DNA from: Bradyrhizobium sp. SSBR45G
GTDB taxonomy: Bacteria; Pseudomonadota; Alphaproteobacteria; Rhizobiales; Xanthobacteraceae
DNA: 64,000 bases
Assembly: GCF_030159255.1 (NCBI RefSeq)
Contig: NZ_BSCT01000016.1
Coordinates: 1-64,000 of the forward strand
Direction: 5' to 3'
Shown here piece by piece: positions 8,627-23,857 of this stretch. The notes under the pieces are model-generated. The model was not told the DNA's origin. It saw only the letters and a list, made by a program, of their open reading frames with translations, and made no database searches. Every line of letters starts with the position of its first letter. The stretch's first letter is position 1. The position numbers and the translations under genes are program-made.

Positions 8627-10109
8627 GAGCAAGCCGCAGGTCGTCGTCATCAAGGACGCCAATGCGCTGCTGATCCATGCGCTCGACGAGGCCGCGGCGC
8701 GTCACGGCGTGTCGCTCGGCCAGCCCCTGGCGAACGCCCGCGCCGTCTGTCCCGACCTCGTCGTGCACGAGGCCGATCTCGCAGCGGACGCTCAGATGCT
8801 GGAGGGCATCGCCGACTGGTGCGACCGCTTCACGCCGCTGGTGGCGCTCGACCCGCCGCATGGCCTGGCGCTCGACATCACCGGGTGCGTGCATCTGTTC
8901 GGCGGCGAAACAAAACTGATGCGGTCGGTCTGCGACGCGCTGACCGTACATGGCCTCACGGTGTCGGCGGCGATCGCCGCCAACGCCGTCTGCGCGCGCA
9001 CCTTGAACCGGCAGGTGCATGGTCGCATCGTGCCTGACGGCGAGGAGGCGGCCGCGGTGGCGCCGCTGCCGGTAGCTGCCCTCGGCGGCAGCGAGGCTGT
9101 GACCCTCGGCCTGCGCCGCGCCGGCCTCAAGACCATCGGCGACGTCGCCGCGCGCGGCCGCAACGAGATCACGGCGCGCTTCGGCGCCGCCTTCACCCGC
9201 GTGCTGGCGCAGGCGCTGGGCGAGGCCGATGCGCCGATCAGCCCGCGCAAGGTCCCGCCGGACTACATCGTCGAGAAGCGCTTCGCCGAACCGGTCGCGA
9301 CCGACACGGTGATCGCGGCGAGCCTCTCCAGCCTCGCCGCGATGCTGGTGGCGGCGATGGCGCAGCAGGGCAAGGGCGCGCGGCGGCTGGAGGCCTGCTT
9401 CTTCCGCACCGACGGCCTGGTGCGCGTGATCGCCGTCGACACCGGCCAGCCGGTGACCGAGGCAGGGGTCATCGACCGCCTGTTCCGCGAGCGCCTGGAT
9501 GCCTTGAACGATCCGCTCGATCCCGGCTTCGGCTTCGACATGATCCGGCTGTCGGCGAGCCGTAGCGAGATCGTGGTGCAGCAGCAGCGCGATCTCGATG
9601 CCCATGTCCATGACAATGACGAGCTCGCCGCCTTGATCGACCGCATCGCCGCGCGCATCGGCGGCAAGCGCGTCATCGTGCATCTGCCTATTGACACCCA
9701 CATCCCGGAGCGGGCTGCGCTGCCGCTGCCGGCGCAGCAAAATCTGGCGGCCACCAGCACGGCCGCCTGGCCCGAGCGCGCCGAGGGCGAGCCGCCGCTG
9801 CGTCCCCTGCGGCTGTTCGCGCGCCCCGAGGCCATTCAAGTGATCGCCGGCGTGCCGGACGGCCCGCCCGCACGCTTCGTCTGGCGCCGCGCCGCGCATG
9901 CGGTCGTGCGCGCCGAGGGCCCGGAGCGCGTCGCCATGGAATGGTGGCGGCCGGACGGGCAGGGCCTGACCCGCGACTATTTCCGCGTCGAGGACGAGCA
10001 CGGCCTGCGCTTCTGGCTCTACCGCGACGGGCTCTACGACCGCGAGCTTGAGCAGCCCGAAGGCCTGCCCGTGCAGCCCGCCTGGTACATGCACGGCCTG
10101 TTCGCATGA
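8520..10109 (+). CDS. imuB: ImuB, Y-family polymerase-like SOS mutagenesis protein
   Basis: About 529 residues, related to DinB/UmuC Y-family polymerases but in the ImuB branch, which acts as a hub joining DnaE2 to the beta clamp rather than as a polymerase. The start MRAVSANRRRILSLWLPRLP is typical. The nucleotidyl-transfer region spans residues ~20-350, and the C terminus ends in a conserved YFRVEDEHGLRFWLYRDGLYD-like block. The first acidic motif region reads LALDITGC, without the full catalytic set expected of an active enzyme. In-frame upstream codons overlap imuA further; ATG 8520 fits the family N terminus. Confidence 0.88.
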   Translation: MRAVSANRRRILSLWLPRLPIERIKRQQAFTGAPPESKPQVVVIKDANALLIHALDEAAARHGVSLGQPLANARAVCPDLVVHEADLAADAQMLEGIADWCDRFTPLVALDPPHGLALDITGCVHLFGGETKLMRSVCDALTVHGLTVSAAIAANAVCARTLNRQVHGRIVPDGEEAAAVAPLPVAALGGSEAVTLGLRRAGLKTIGDVAARGRNEITARFGAAFTRVLAQALGEADAPISPRKVPPDYIVEKRFAEPVATDTVIAASLSSLAAMLVAAMAQQGKGARRLEACFFRTDGLVRVIAVDTGQPVTEAGVIDRLFRERLDALNDPLDPGFGFDMIRLSASRSEIVVQQQRDLDAHVHDNDELAALIDRIAARIGGKRVIVHLPIDTHIPERAALPLPAQQNLAATSTAAWPERAEGEPPLRPLRLFARPEAIQVIAGVPDGPPARFVWRRAAHAVVRAEGPERVAMEWWRPDGQGLTRDYFRVEDEHGLRFWLYRDGLYDRELEQPEGLPVQPAWYMHGLFA

Positions 10110-10189
10110 AAGGCAAGGCAATCTCAGCGAGCGATCGCAGAGGGGCGATGCTTCCAGATGCGCGCCACGAACTCGGTGTCAATGACTCC

Positions 10190-10400
10190 GTCATTCCGGG
10201 GCATTCGCGCGCAAAATGGCGAAGCCATTTTGAAGCAGCGCGAATGAGCCCGGAATCCATAACCACAGGCCGATGTCGTGAGGCGAGATGCCCACCACCA
10301 GCGTGCCTCAAACGGCACCCTGTGGGTATGGGTTCCGGGCTCGCGCTCCGACTTGAGGCCGACATGCGTCGGCCTCAAGCTCCGCGCGCCCCGGAACGAC
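10190..10400. repeat. Long palindromic repeat, family A (copy A1)
   Basis: Begins GTCATTCCGGGGC and ends GCCCCGGAACGAC, with internal GCCCGGAATCCATAACCAC answered by GGGTTCCGGGC and a nested hairpin of AAAATGGC/GCCATTTT. It occupies most of the 379-bp gap between imuB and dnaE2, which has no gene of its own. The same nested hairpin is seen in copy A5 at 61 kb. Confidence 0.88.
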
Positions 10401-10488
10401 GGCACCTGTGCAAGCCGCTGCGGCAGAACAAATCATCTGTATGGATGGATCGCATCGTCGCCGACCCAGCATTTGCGGCGGCCTCGTC

Positions 10489-14133
<3,645 letters not shown>

Positions 14134-14151
14134 GGGGAATGGTGGTGACGC

Positions 14152-14295
14152 GGTGGGCACGACACTTTGGACGATGCTGCGCATCATCCAAAGTGCCTTT
14201 GCCCACCCTACGATTCTTTGTTAGTTGAGAGACTGGTGCCACGAATTGTAGGGTGGGCAAAGGAGCGGCGCGTCTAGCGCCGTGACGTGCCCACC
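14152..14295. repeat. REPIN-like inverted pair, family C (copy C2), 5' of the RAYT gene
   Basis: The first hairpin runs GGTGGGCACGACACTTTGG to CCTTTGCCCACCCTAC at 14152-14211; the second runs from GTAGGGTGGGCAAAG near 14248 to CGTGCCCACC at 14295. Two REP hairpins in opposite orientation make a REPIN. It forms part of a 205-bp segment (14152-14356) duplicated at 14853-15057. Confidence 0.85.
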
Positions 14296-14320
14296 GGCCG
14301 CGGGCGCGATGGGGGTGATC

Positions 14321-14848
14321 ATGCCGAACTATCGCAGAGCATCCATCAAAGGCGGCCTGTTCTTCTTCACGGTGGTATTAGAGAATCGAAGCAGCCATCT
14401 CCTCGTGGAACAGATCGAGTGGCTGAAATCCTGCTATCGCCTCGCATGCGAGCGTCGTCCGTTTGAAACGGTCGCACTCTGTGTGCTGCCGGACCATCTC
14501 CACGCGATCTGGGCTTTGCCGGAGAATGATGCCGACTACTCGATACGCTGGAGCATGATCAAGAGCGGCTTCTCTCGTGGTCTGAAGCCTCAGACTCAAT
14601 CACGAAGCCTCTTGGCAAAACGCGAGAAGGGAATCTGGCAACGGCGCTATTGGGAGCATGCCATCCGCAATCAGGCGGATCTCGAACGTCATATCGACTA
14701 CGTTCATTTCAACCCCGTCAAACATGGTCATGTGTCCCGTGTCTCGGATTGGCCGCACAGCAGCTTCCATCGCTTCATCGAACGCGGCTGGCTCGCTCCC
14801 GATTGGGGAGGGGACGTCAAGGAAATGGATGGTACGTTCGGTGAGTAA
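14321..14848 (+). CDS. REP-associated tyrosine transposase (RAYT)
   Basis: About 175 residues of the IS200/TnpA-like RAYT family, single-strand endonuclease-transposases thought to spread REP/REPIN palindromes. The N terminus MPNYRRASIKGG leads into a first strand (LFFFTVVLENR). The HUH-type metal motif is DHLHAIW near residue 62. The C-terminal helix QRRYWEHAIRNQADLERHI, followed by DYVHFNPVKHG, provides the candidate catalytic tyrosine. REP hairpins of family C lie immediately on both sides, as expected of a RAYT and its cognate repeats. ATG 14309 is an alternative start. The gene appears intact and full length. Confidence 0.9.
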   Translation: MPNYRRASIKGGLFFFTVVLENRSSHLLVEQIEWLKSCYRLACERRPFETVALCVLPDHLHAIWALPENDADYSIRWSMIKSGFSRGLKPQTQSRSLLAKREKGIWQRRYWEHAIRNQADLERHIDYVHFNPVKHGHVSRVSDWPHSSFHRFIERGWLAPDWGGDVKEMDGTFGE

Positions 14849-14852
14849 AGAC

Positions 14853-14996
14853 GGTGGGCACGGCACTCCGTGCGATGCTGCGCATCGCCCGAAGCGCCTT
14901 TGCCCACCCTACGGTTCTGTACTAGTTGAGAGATTGGTGCCACGAATTGTAGGGTGGGCAAAGGAGCGGCGCGTCAAGCGTCGTGACGTGCCCACC
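14853..14996. repeat. REPIN-like inverted pair, family C (copy C3), 3' of the RAYT gene
   Basis: Collinear with copy C2: GGTGGGCACGGCACTCCG to CCTTTGCCCACCCTAC, then GTAGGGTGGGCAAAG to CGTGCCCACC. The match continues without net insertion through the next 60 bases into a copy of the RAYT start. Confidence 0.88.
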
Positions 14997-15021
14997 GGCC
15001 GCGGGCGCGATGGGGCTGATC

Positions 15022-15057
15022 ATGCCGAACTATCGCAGAGCATCCATCAAAGGCGGC
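15022..15057 (+). pseudogene. 5' fragment of a second RAYT copy
   Basis: The first twelve codons (MPNYRRASIKGG) of the RAYT gene recur here, preceded by the same leader and REPIN. Homology stops at 15057 and the following sequence is unrelated. It is the remnant of a tandem RAYT unit or of a partial duplication. Confidence 0.85.
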
Positions 15058-15185
15058 ATATGGAGCGCGGCTGCGCGATTCAGAAATCCAGAAAAAATCG
15101 CCTCCCACCCCAAACTTCCACTTTCATTTTTTCCGAATTCGTGCTTTATTGCCGCCATCCCGCTCCATCGAGAAGGGGCGTTGCG

Positions 15186-15525
15186 CGCGATCGTCACGAC
15201 ACGCGGGGCGGGGATGCGATGGCTGTGTTCATGCCGCAGCGTAGCTTGGCTACGCGGACGAACGGCATGGCGCGGACGCGAAAGCGTGTGGTCCTGGCGC
15301 CCCGATGCTGGCGCCAAGCCCGCGGGTGATGATCCCGCTGGCGACGGTGGCTCACAAGCCGGACACCGGGGAGAGCGCGCCATAAGCGTGAAAACCGTCG
15401 CGCAGGGAAGGCCGGGTCGCTCCGGCTGCACCTGTGGTACCTGCCGCCTGCATTTTTTTGAGCAGGCGGGCCGCAGGCGTCAGTCGGCGCCTGGCCTTCC
15501 CTGCGCCCTCCTCACGAGAGGGTGA
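15186..15525 (+). repeat. Dispersed hairpin repeat, family F (copy F1)
   Basis: A ~340-bp element sharing ordered blocks with 28165-28500 on the other strand: ATCGTCACGACAC, GTGGTCCTG, CAAGCCGG, ATAAGCGT, GCGCAGGGAA and ACCTGTGGT. Its 3' third (15399-15507) folds: GCGCAGGGAAGGCCGG pairs with CTGGCCTTCCCTGCGC, and inside it CGCCTGC and GCAGGCG close a loop with seven T residues. The remaining intergenic sequence, 15058-15185 and 15526-15973, shows no convincing gene. Confidence 0.8.
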
Positions 15526-15973
15526 AACGACCGTCACGACTCGGACGCATCTGCGCCGCGAGACTACGTCTCGATGTTTGTCGCTCGGTCGCTGTTCGCG
15601 GGGATCGTCGATGCATCTTACGGCGGATCGTTTGCCAATCGCAGGGCCGTGGAAACCATGACGCGAGATTGCAATGCCTCACGGCATCGCCGACGACTTC
15701 GATCCGGAACAGGCTCCTGGGCCGTGGTGATGGAACTGGCTGGAGGAGCGTACCCGCGGAGGTTGGCTTGAATGACAGCAACATCGTCACGGCGAGCCGT
15801 CGCCGGCTTCAGCCCACTCATGGTGCATCGCAATGCAGCTGCTCTTGTCCAAAACCAACTGAATGGAAGCTGAACGGCTGTCGTTGAACTTTCAAATTTT
15901 TAAAGCAAAACAGAGGCGAGTGGGGCGATTTTTAGGTTGTTTAAAGCTCCAGTTCCGCACTATTAGCGCAACG

Positions 15974-17290
15974 ATGAGACCGCCGAAGCCGGACTCATCC
16001 ACGGATGAAGCGAGCCGACCGAGCGAGCCAATCGAGCAAGCCATGGCGTCTGACACGAACCCATATCCGCCGATGCTCAGCACCAAGCGGCTGGTGATCG
16101 GCCTTGCCGTTCTGGCGTTCGCCGGGGTAGGCGGCTACGGCTACATGCAGCTGCGTGCGTCACCGGCAAAGGACAATATCGAGCTCTCCAGCCAGTCCAA
16201 GCGCAACGGCACCACCTTCACGCCGTCGGCGGCGGAATGGGCGACGCTGACGATGGAGCCGGTCTGCGAAAAGATATTCCGCGCCGAGCACATCACAGAG
16301 GGCAAGGTTGCCGTCGACGAGGACCGCTCGACACCGGTGTTTTCTCCCTATGCCGGCCGCGTCACGAAGCTGCTGGCACGCCCGGGCGACAGCGTCAGGC
16401 AGGGCCAGCCGCTGTTCGTGATCGAGGCCGCCGATACGGTGCAGGCCCAGAACGATTTCATCGCCGCAATCACCGCGATGAACAAGGCGAAGTCCGCGCT
16501 CGATCTCGCCGACATTCAGTACAAGCGCGCCAAGGACCTGTTCGAGGGCCGGGCGATCCCGCTGAAGGATTTCCAGCAGGCGGAGGCAACCTCCGTTCAG
16601 GCGCAGAATGACATGCGCTCGTCACAAACGGCGCTGGAGGCGGCGCGCAACAAGCTGCGCATCCTCGGTTTCACCGATGCCGCGATCGCCGATTTCCAGA
16701 GCAAGGGTGTCATCGATCGCGAGATCACGATCTATTCGCCGATTGCCGGCACGGTCGTGCAGCGCAAGGTCGGTCCGGGTCAATACGTCAATTCCGGCGC
16801 GAGCGACCCGGTGTTCGTGATCGGCGATCTCTCCACGGTCTGGCTCACCGCCTTCGTCCGTGAGAGCGACGCGGCGTTGGTCAATGTCGGGGAGGAAATC
16901 CTCGTCAACGTGCTGGCGCTGCCCGGCCGGCCGCTGAAGGCCAACATCAACTACGTCGCGGCATCGATCGACCCGGCGAGCCGGCGACTGCTGGTCCGCG
17001 CCACCATCGACAACAAGGACGGCATGCTCAAGCCCGAGATGTTTGCCAATGTGACGATCTATTCGCCAGGCGAACAGCCCGCGATCGCGGTGCCCCGGCA
17101 GGCGCTGATCTACGAAGGCAATCTGGTGCGCGTCTGGGTTGCCCGTCCCGACAAGTCGATCGAGCTGCGCAAGATCAAGACCGGGCTGATCAATGGCGAT
17201 CAGGTTGCGGTCGAGAGCAATCTGAATGCGGGCGAGCAGGTCGTGACCAAGGGCAGCCTGTTCATCGATCGCGCCGCCTCGGGCAGCTGA
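15974..17290 (+). CDS. RND efflux periplasmic adaptor subunit (CusB/CzcB-like)
   Basis: A membrane fusion protein of about 438 residues linking an RND pump to an outer-membrane channel. One transmembrane anchor (LVIGLAVLAFAGVGGYGYM) lies near residues 36-54. The first lipoyl half is PVFSPYAGRVTKLLARPGD, followed by a helical hairpin (~160-235), the second lipoyl half IYSPIAGTVVQRKVGPGQ, and a beta-barrel domain (VWLTAFVRESDAALVNVGE). These are typical of the heavy-metal branch. Alternative ATGs at 16043 and 16073 still keep the anchor; none has a clear ribosome site. It precedes the pump gene by 42 bases, so the pair is an operon. The substrate may be metal ions or another toxicant. Confidence 0.88.
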   Translation: MRPPKPDSSTDEASRPSEPIEQAMASDTNPYPPMLSTKRLVIGLAVLAFAGVGGYGYMQLRASPAKDNIELSSQSKRNGTTFTPSAAEWATLTMEPVCEKIFRAEHITEGKVAVDEDRSTPVFSPYAGRVTKLLARPGDSVRQGQPLFVIEAADTVQAQNDFIAAITAMNKAKSALDLADIQYKRAKDLFEGRAIPLKDFQQAEATSVQAQNDMRSSQTALEAARNKLRILGFTDAAIADFQSKGVIDREITIYSPIAGTVVQRKVGPGQYVNSGASDPVFVIGDLSTVWLTAFVRESDAALVNVGEEILVNVLALPGRPLKANINYVAASIDPASRRLLVRATIDNKDGMLKPEMFANVTIYSPGEQPAIAVPRQALIYEGNLVRVWVARPDKSIELRKIKTGLINGDQVAVESNLNAGEQVVTKGSLFIDRAASGS

Positions 17291-17332
17291 GATGCGCTCC
17301 TCCCGCCTGCCGTGCTGAAAGCTCCGACCTGA

Positions 17333-20451
<3,119 letters not shown>

Positions 20452-20455
<4 letters not shown>

Positions 20456-21153
20456 ATACGCATGTGCTCGTCGATCCGCGCAGCGGAGGTCTCATCCACG
20501 ACGGCGGCATCGACGATCTCGCCGCGCTTGAACACCAGGTAGCGGTCGCTGATCCCCAGCGCGAACGGCAGATGCTGCTCGACCACGATCATGGAGGTGC
20601 CGATCTCGCGCCGAGCCCGCACCAGCACCTCCGACAGCCGGTCGACGACGGAGGGCTGCAATCCTTCCGTGACCTCGTCGAGCATCAGCACGTCGGGTTT
20701 CGCCATCAGCGCCCGCGCCACGATCAGCATCTTCTGCTCGCCGCCCGACAACGTCCCGGCGCGCTGGCTCAGCCGCTTGGTCAGCACCGGAAACCAGCCG
20801 CCGACCTGCTCGAACAGGGCGTCGATGTCCTTGTCGGACAGCAGCCCGAGCCTGAGATTGTCGCGCACCGACAGGTCCTGGAACAGCGCATGCTCCTGCG
20901 GCACATAGACCAGCCCCATCTTGCGCTTCTGATGCGGCGCAACCCGCGTGACGTTCTTGCCGCCGAGCTTGACGCTGCCGCGCCACGCCGGCAGGAAGCC
21001 GATGATGGCCTTGAGCAGCGAGGTCTTGCCCATCCCGTTCTTGCCGACGATGGCCAGCGTCTCGGCCTTTGCCAGCGCAAAGCCGACATTGCTGATCACC
21101 TCCGACGAGCCGTAGCCGCTCGCCAGATCACTCACTTCCAGGGCGGCGCTCAT
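20452..21153 (-). CDS. ABC transporter ATP-binding protein, LivF/UrtE type
   Basis: A cytosolic ATPase of about 233 residues, normal for LivF. Walker A is GKNGMGKTS near residue 40, the signature is LSGGEQK, and Walker B is VLMLDEVTEGL with the catalytic glutamate. It is the last gene of a seven-gene operon and overlaps its upstream neighbour by four bases, so translation is coupled. With the fused permease-ATPase and the LivH-like permease it completes an importer for branched amino acids, urea or short amides; the AmiC-like sensor upstream favours an amide. Confidence 0.92.
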
Positions 21154-22913
21154 GCGTGGGCCTCCGCCTGCGGCACATGCTGGCCGGTATATATCTCGCG
21201 CACCAGCGCGCTGTTGACGACCTCGTCGACCGAGCCGTCGAGCGCGAGCCGACCCTGGTGCAGCACGATGATGCGCGAGGAGATCTCGCGGACGAAATCG
21301 AGATCGTGCTCGACGAGGAGAATGCAGAGGCGGTCGCGCTGCGCCAGCGCGGTCAGGATGTCGGCGAAGCTCTGTCGCTCGGCGCGGGTGAGGCCAGCGG
21401 TCGGTTCGTCCAGCAGCAGCACATCCGGCTCGAGCGACAGCACCATCGCGAGCTCCAGCGCCTGCTTCAGGCCGTGGCTCAGATTGCGCGCCTCCTCGTC
21501 GAGCCGCTCACTGAGACCGGACCGCTCGACCACGGACAGCGCCGCGGCCGGCAAGGTCAGGGTTGCGGAGCGCGATGTCAGGGCCGGCGGATCGGCATGG
21601 GTGCGAGCGACGCGCAGGCATTCCGCGACCGTCAACGTCTCGAAGACCGACGCCGTCTGGAACTTGCGGCCGAGACCAAAGCGCACGACGCGATCGGGCG
21701 GCAGCCGCCCGATGTCGTGGCCGGCGATGGCGACATCGCCAGCCGAGCGCTCGCGGCCGTCGGACAGGCAGCGGATCAAGGTGGTCTTGCCGGCGCCATT
21801 GGGACCTACGAGGCTGAGCAACTCGCCGCGATGGGCGGTGAACTGCACGCCGTCGAGAACCGAGAGGCTGCCGTAATGCTTGCCAAGCGACCGCACCTCG
21901 ATGGCGACGGCATCCGGATGGCTGACCGCCGTGGCGGCGGGCGCCGGGCGCAGCATCGTGCCGGCGCCTTGCCCAGAGCCGCCGCGCTTGATCAGGCGCA
22001 TCGCCGCGCCGAGCAGACCATCGGGGAAAACGAGGATGACGATGATCAGCGCCAGCCCCACGATCAATTCCCAGACGTAAGGCAGGCTGTTGGCCAGATA
22101 GGCGCTCGCCACCTCGATGCACAGCGCGCCGATCACGGGACCAATCACCGTGCCGCGGCCGCCGAGCGCAACCATGATGACGAGGTTGGTACCGAAGGTG
22201 AAGCTGGCGTTCTCAGGCGCAGCGACGGCACCAAAGCCCGCATAGAAGAAACCCGCGAGCGCGGACACGATCGCGGACAGCACGAGCACGATGATGCGCA
22301 GCCGAGACGTGTCGATGCCGAGATAGGTGCAGCGCGCATCATTGTCGCGCAGCGCCGCGAGCAGGCGCCCGGTGTCGCTGCGCATCAGGACGAGCGCGAG
22401 GACCGTGGTTGCCAGCAGCCCGAGACCGGCGAGGCGGAGCCAGGTCTCGATCTCCAGATCGAAGCTCTCGAAGCCGACGAGGCCGCTGGACGAGCCCGTG
22501 AAGGTGCCGCCGGAATAGAGAATCTGCACCAGCACGATGGGAACGACCAGCGAGATCACCGAGGCGTAGAGCGGTGTCGAGCCCGGATAGAACGACAGCC
22601 AGCCGGTGAAGGCGGCAATCGCGGCAGCGACCGCGACCGCGGCGGCAATCGCCGCGCAGACCTGCCAGGTGCCGAAGCCATATTCGGTGAACATGATCGC
22701 GAGCGCATAGGCGCCGATGCCGAAGAAGGCGGACTGGCCGAAAGTCAGCGTGCCGCAATAGCCCCACATGATGTCGACCGTGATGGCGGCGATGGCCACG
22801 AAGCAGGCGCGCACCAGGATGTTCACGAGATAGGTGTCGAGCAGGAGAGGGGCCGCGACGATCACGACGGCAGCGATCACCACCAGGAGCATCGGGATGA
22901 TCAGGCGCGGCAT
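21150..22913 (-). CDS. Fused LivM-type permease and LivG-type ATPase of an ABC importer
   Basis: One polypeptide carries two transporter parts. Residues ~1-315 are a LivM/UrtC-like permease (WGYCGTLTFGQSAFFGIGAYA is the conserved loop) with eight or so helices. After a linker, residues ~345-587 are an ATPase with Walker A GPNGAGKTT, signature LSHGLKQ and Walker B LLLDEPTAGLT, plus an EHD switch. The start is uncertain: ATG 22913 begins MPRLIIPMLLV but lacks a good ribosome site; GTG codons at 22958 and 22967 overlap or abut the upstream permease stop and may be the coupled start. Separate genes are the common form. Confidence 0.88.
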   Translation of the reverse strand: MPRLIIPMLLVVIAAVVIVAAPLLLDTYLVNILVRACFVAIAAITVDIMWGYCGTLTFGQSAFFGIGAYALAIMFTEYGFGTWQVCAAIAAAVAVAAAIAAFTGWLSFYPGSTPLYASVISLVVPIVLVQILYSGGTFTGSSSGLVGFESFDLEIETWLRLAGLGLLATTVLALVLMRSDTGRLLAALRDNDARCTYLGIDTSRLRIIVLVLSAIVSALAGFFYAGFGAVAAPENASFTFGTNLVIMVALGGRGTVIGPVIGALCIEVASAYLANSLPYVWELIVGLALIIVILVFPDGLLGAAMRLIKRGGSGQGAGTMLRPAPAATAVSHPDAVAIEVRSLGKHYGSLSVLDGVQFTAHRGELLSLVGPNGAGKTTLIRCLSDGRERSAGDVAIAGHDIGRLPPDRVVRFGLGRKFQTASVFETLTVAECLRVARTHADPPALTSRSATLTLPAAALSVVERSGLSERLDEEARNLSHGLKQALELAMVLSLEPDVLLLDEPTAGLTRAERQSFADILTALAQRDRLCILLVEHDLDFVREISSRIIVLHQGRLALDGSVDEVVNSALVREIYTGQHVPQAEAHA

Positions 22914-22959
22914 CGAACGGCTGGCGAGCGGCGTGTCGTGTGAGACGAGAGGGCGCACC

Positions 22960-23802
22960 TCAGGCACGGGCAAAACCCTCCGGCCGAATCCGCAGCACGA
23001 TGGCGGCGCAGATCGCAATGGTCAGCCCGCCAAGGATCGGATTGACGAAGGTGGAGACCAGCACCTGCAGCGTGCCGAGCACGAGACAAGAGCCGGCAAG
23101 TGCCGGAAGCGAGCCGCCTGAGACCATGACCAGCATGAACGCGCCGATCAGCCAGGGCACGCCCATGTTGGGATCGACGCTCGACAGCGGCGTGATCAGG
23201 GAGCCGGAGAGCGCCGCAAGTCCGCTGCCGAGCGCGAAGGTGATGAGCCGCACGCGCGAGGAATCGACACCGAGCCCTTGCGCCAGCGTCTCATTCATGA
23301 TGACGGCCTTGGTCGACAGGCCGAGCCGTGTGCCGTTGAGCAGCGCAGTGAACAGCAAAGCAACGATCACAGCGGCCACGATCATCACCAGCCGATAGGC
23401 GGAGTAGTCGGCACCGAGCAGATGCACCGTGCCCGAGATCGGTGCCTGGACGAACTGGACCTCGCGGCCGAACATCAAAGTGATGAGCTGGCCGAGCACG
23501 ATGCCAAGTCCCCAGGTGGCGAGGATCGCGTCGAGCGGGCGCTTGTAAAGGCGGCGAACAATCACGACTTCGGTGATGCCGCCGCAGACCGCGCCCGCGA
23601 CGAAGGCGAGCGGCAGGATCAGGAACCACGGCAGATGCAGCTGGGCGCCGACCAATGCGGCATAGGCGCCCACGGTGAGAAAGGCAGCGTGGGCGAAGTT
23701 GATGATCTTCATGACGCCGAACACGATCAGCAGGCCGGCGGCGATGATGAAGAGCATGGCGGCCGTCGTGACGGCATCGAGGGCGACGGTCAGCATGGTC
23801 AT
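22960..23802 (-). CDS. ABC transporter permease, LivH/UrtB type
   Basis: An integral membrane permease of about 280 residues, the usual LivH size. The N-terminal hydrophobic block and the motif MKIINFAHAAFLTVGAYAA are diagnostic for this family. Eight or so hydrophobic stretches can be followed to the C terminus. ATGs at 23802 and 23796 are both plausible. It lies 55 bases after the solute-binding protein gene and just before the fused permease-ATPase, forming the transporter's second channel subunit. Confidence 0.92.
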   Translation of the reverse strand: MTMLTVALDAVTTAAMLFIIAAGLLIVFGVMKIINFAHAAFLTVGAYAALVGAQLHLPWFLILPLAFVAGAVCGGITEVVIVRRLYKRPLDAILATWGLGIVLGQLITLMFGREVQFVQAPISGTVHLLGADYSAYRLVMIVAAVIVALLFTALLNGTRLGLSTKAVIMNETLAQGLGVDSSRVRLITFALGSGLAALSGSLITPLSSVDPNMGVPWLIGAFMLVMVSGGSLPALAGSCLVLGTLQVLVSTFVNPILGGLTIAICAAIVLRIRPEGFARA

Positions 23803-23857
23803 TCCCGGTCGAGAGGGACGAGGCGGAGACGCTCCGCCTCGCCGGGATCATAGACGA

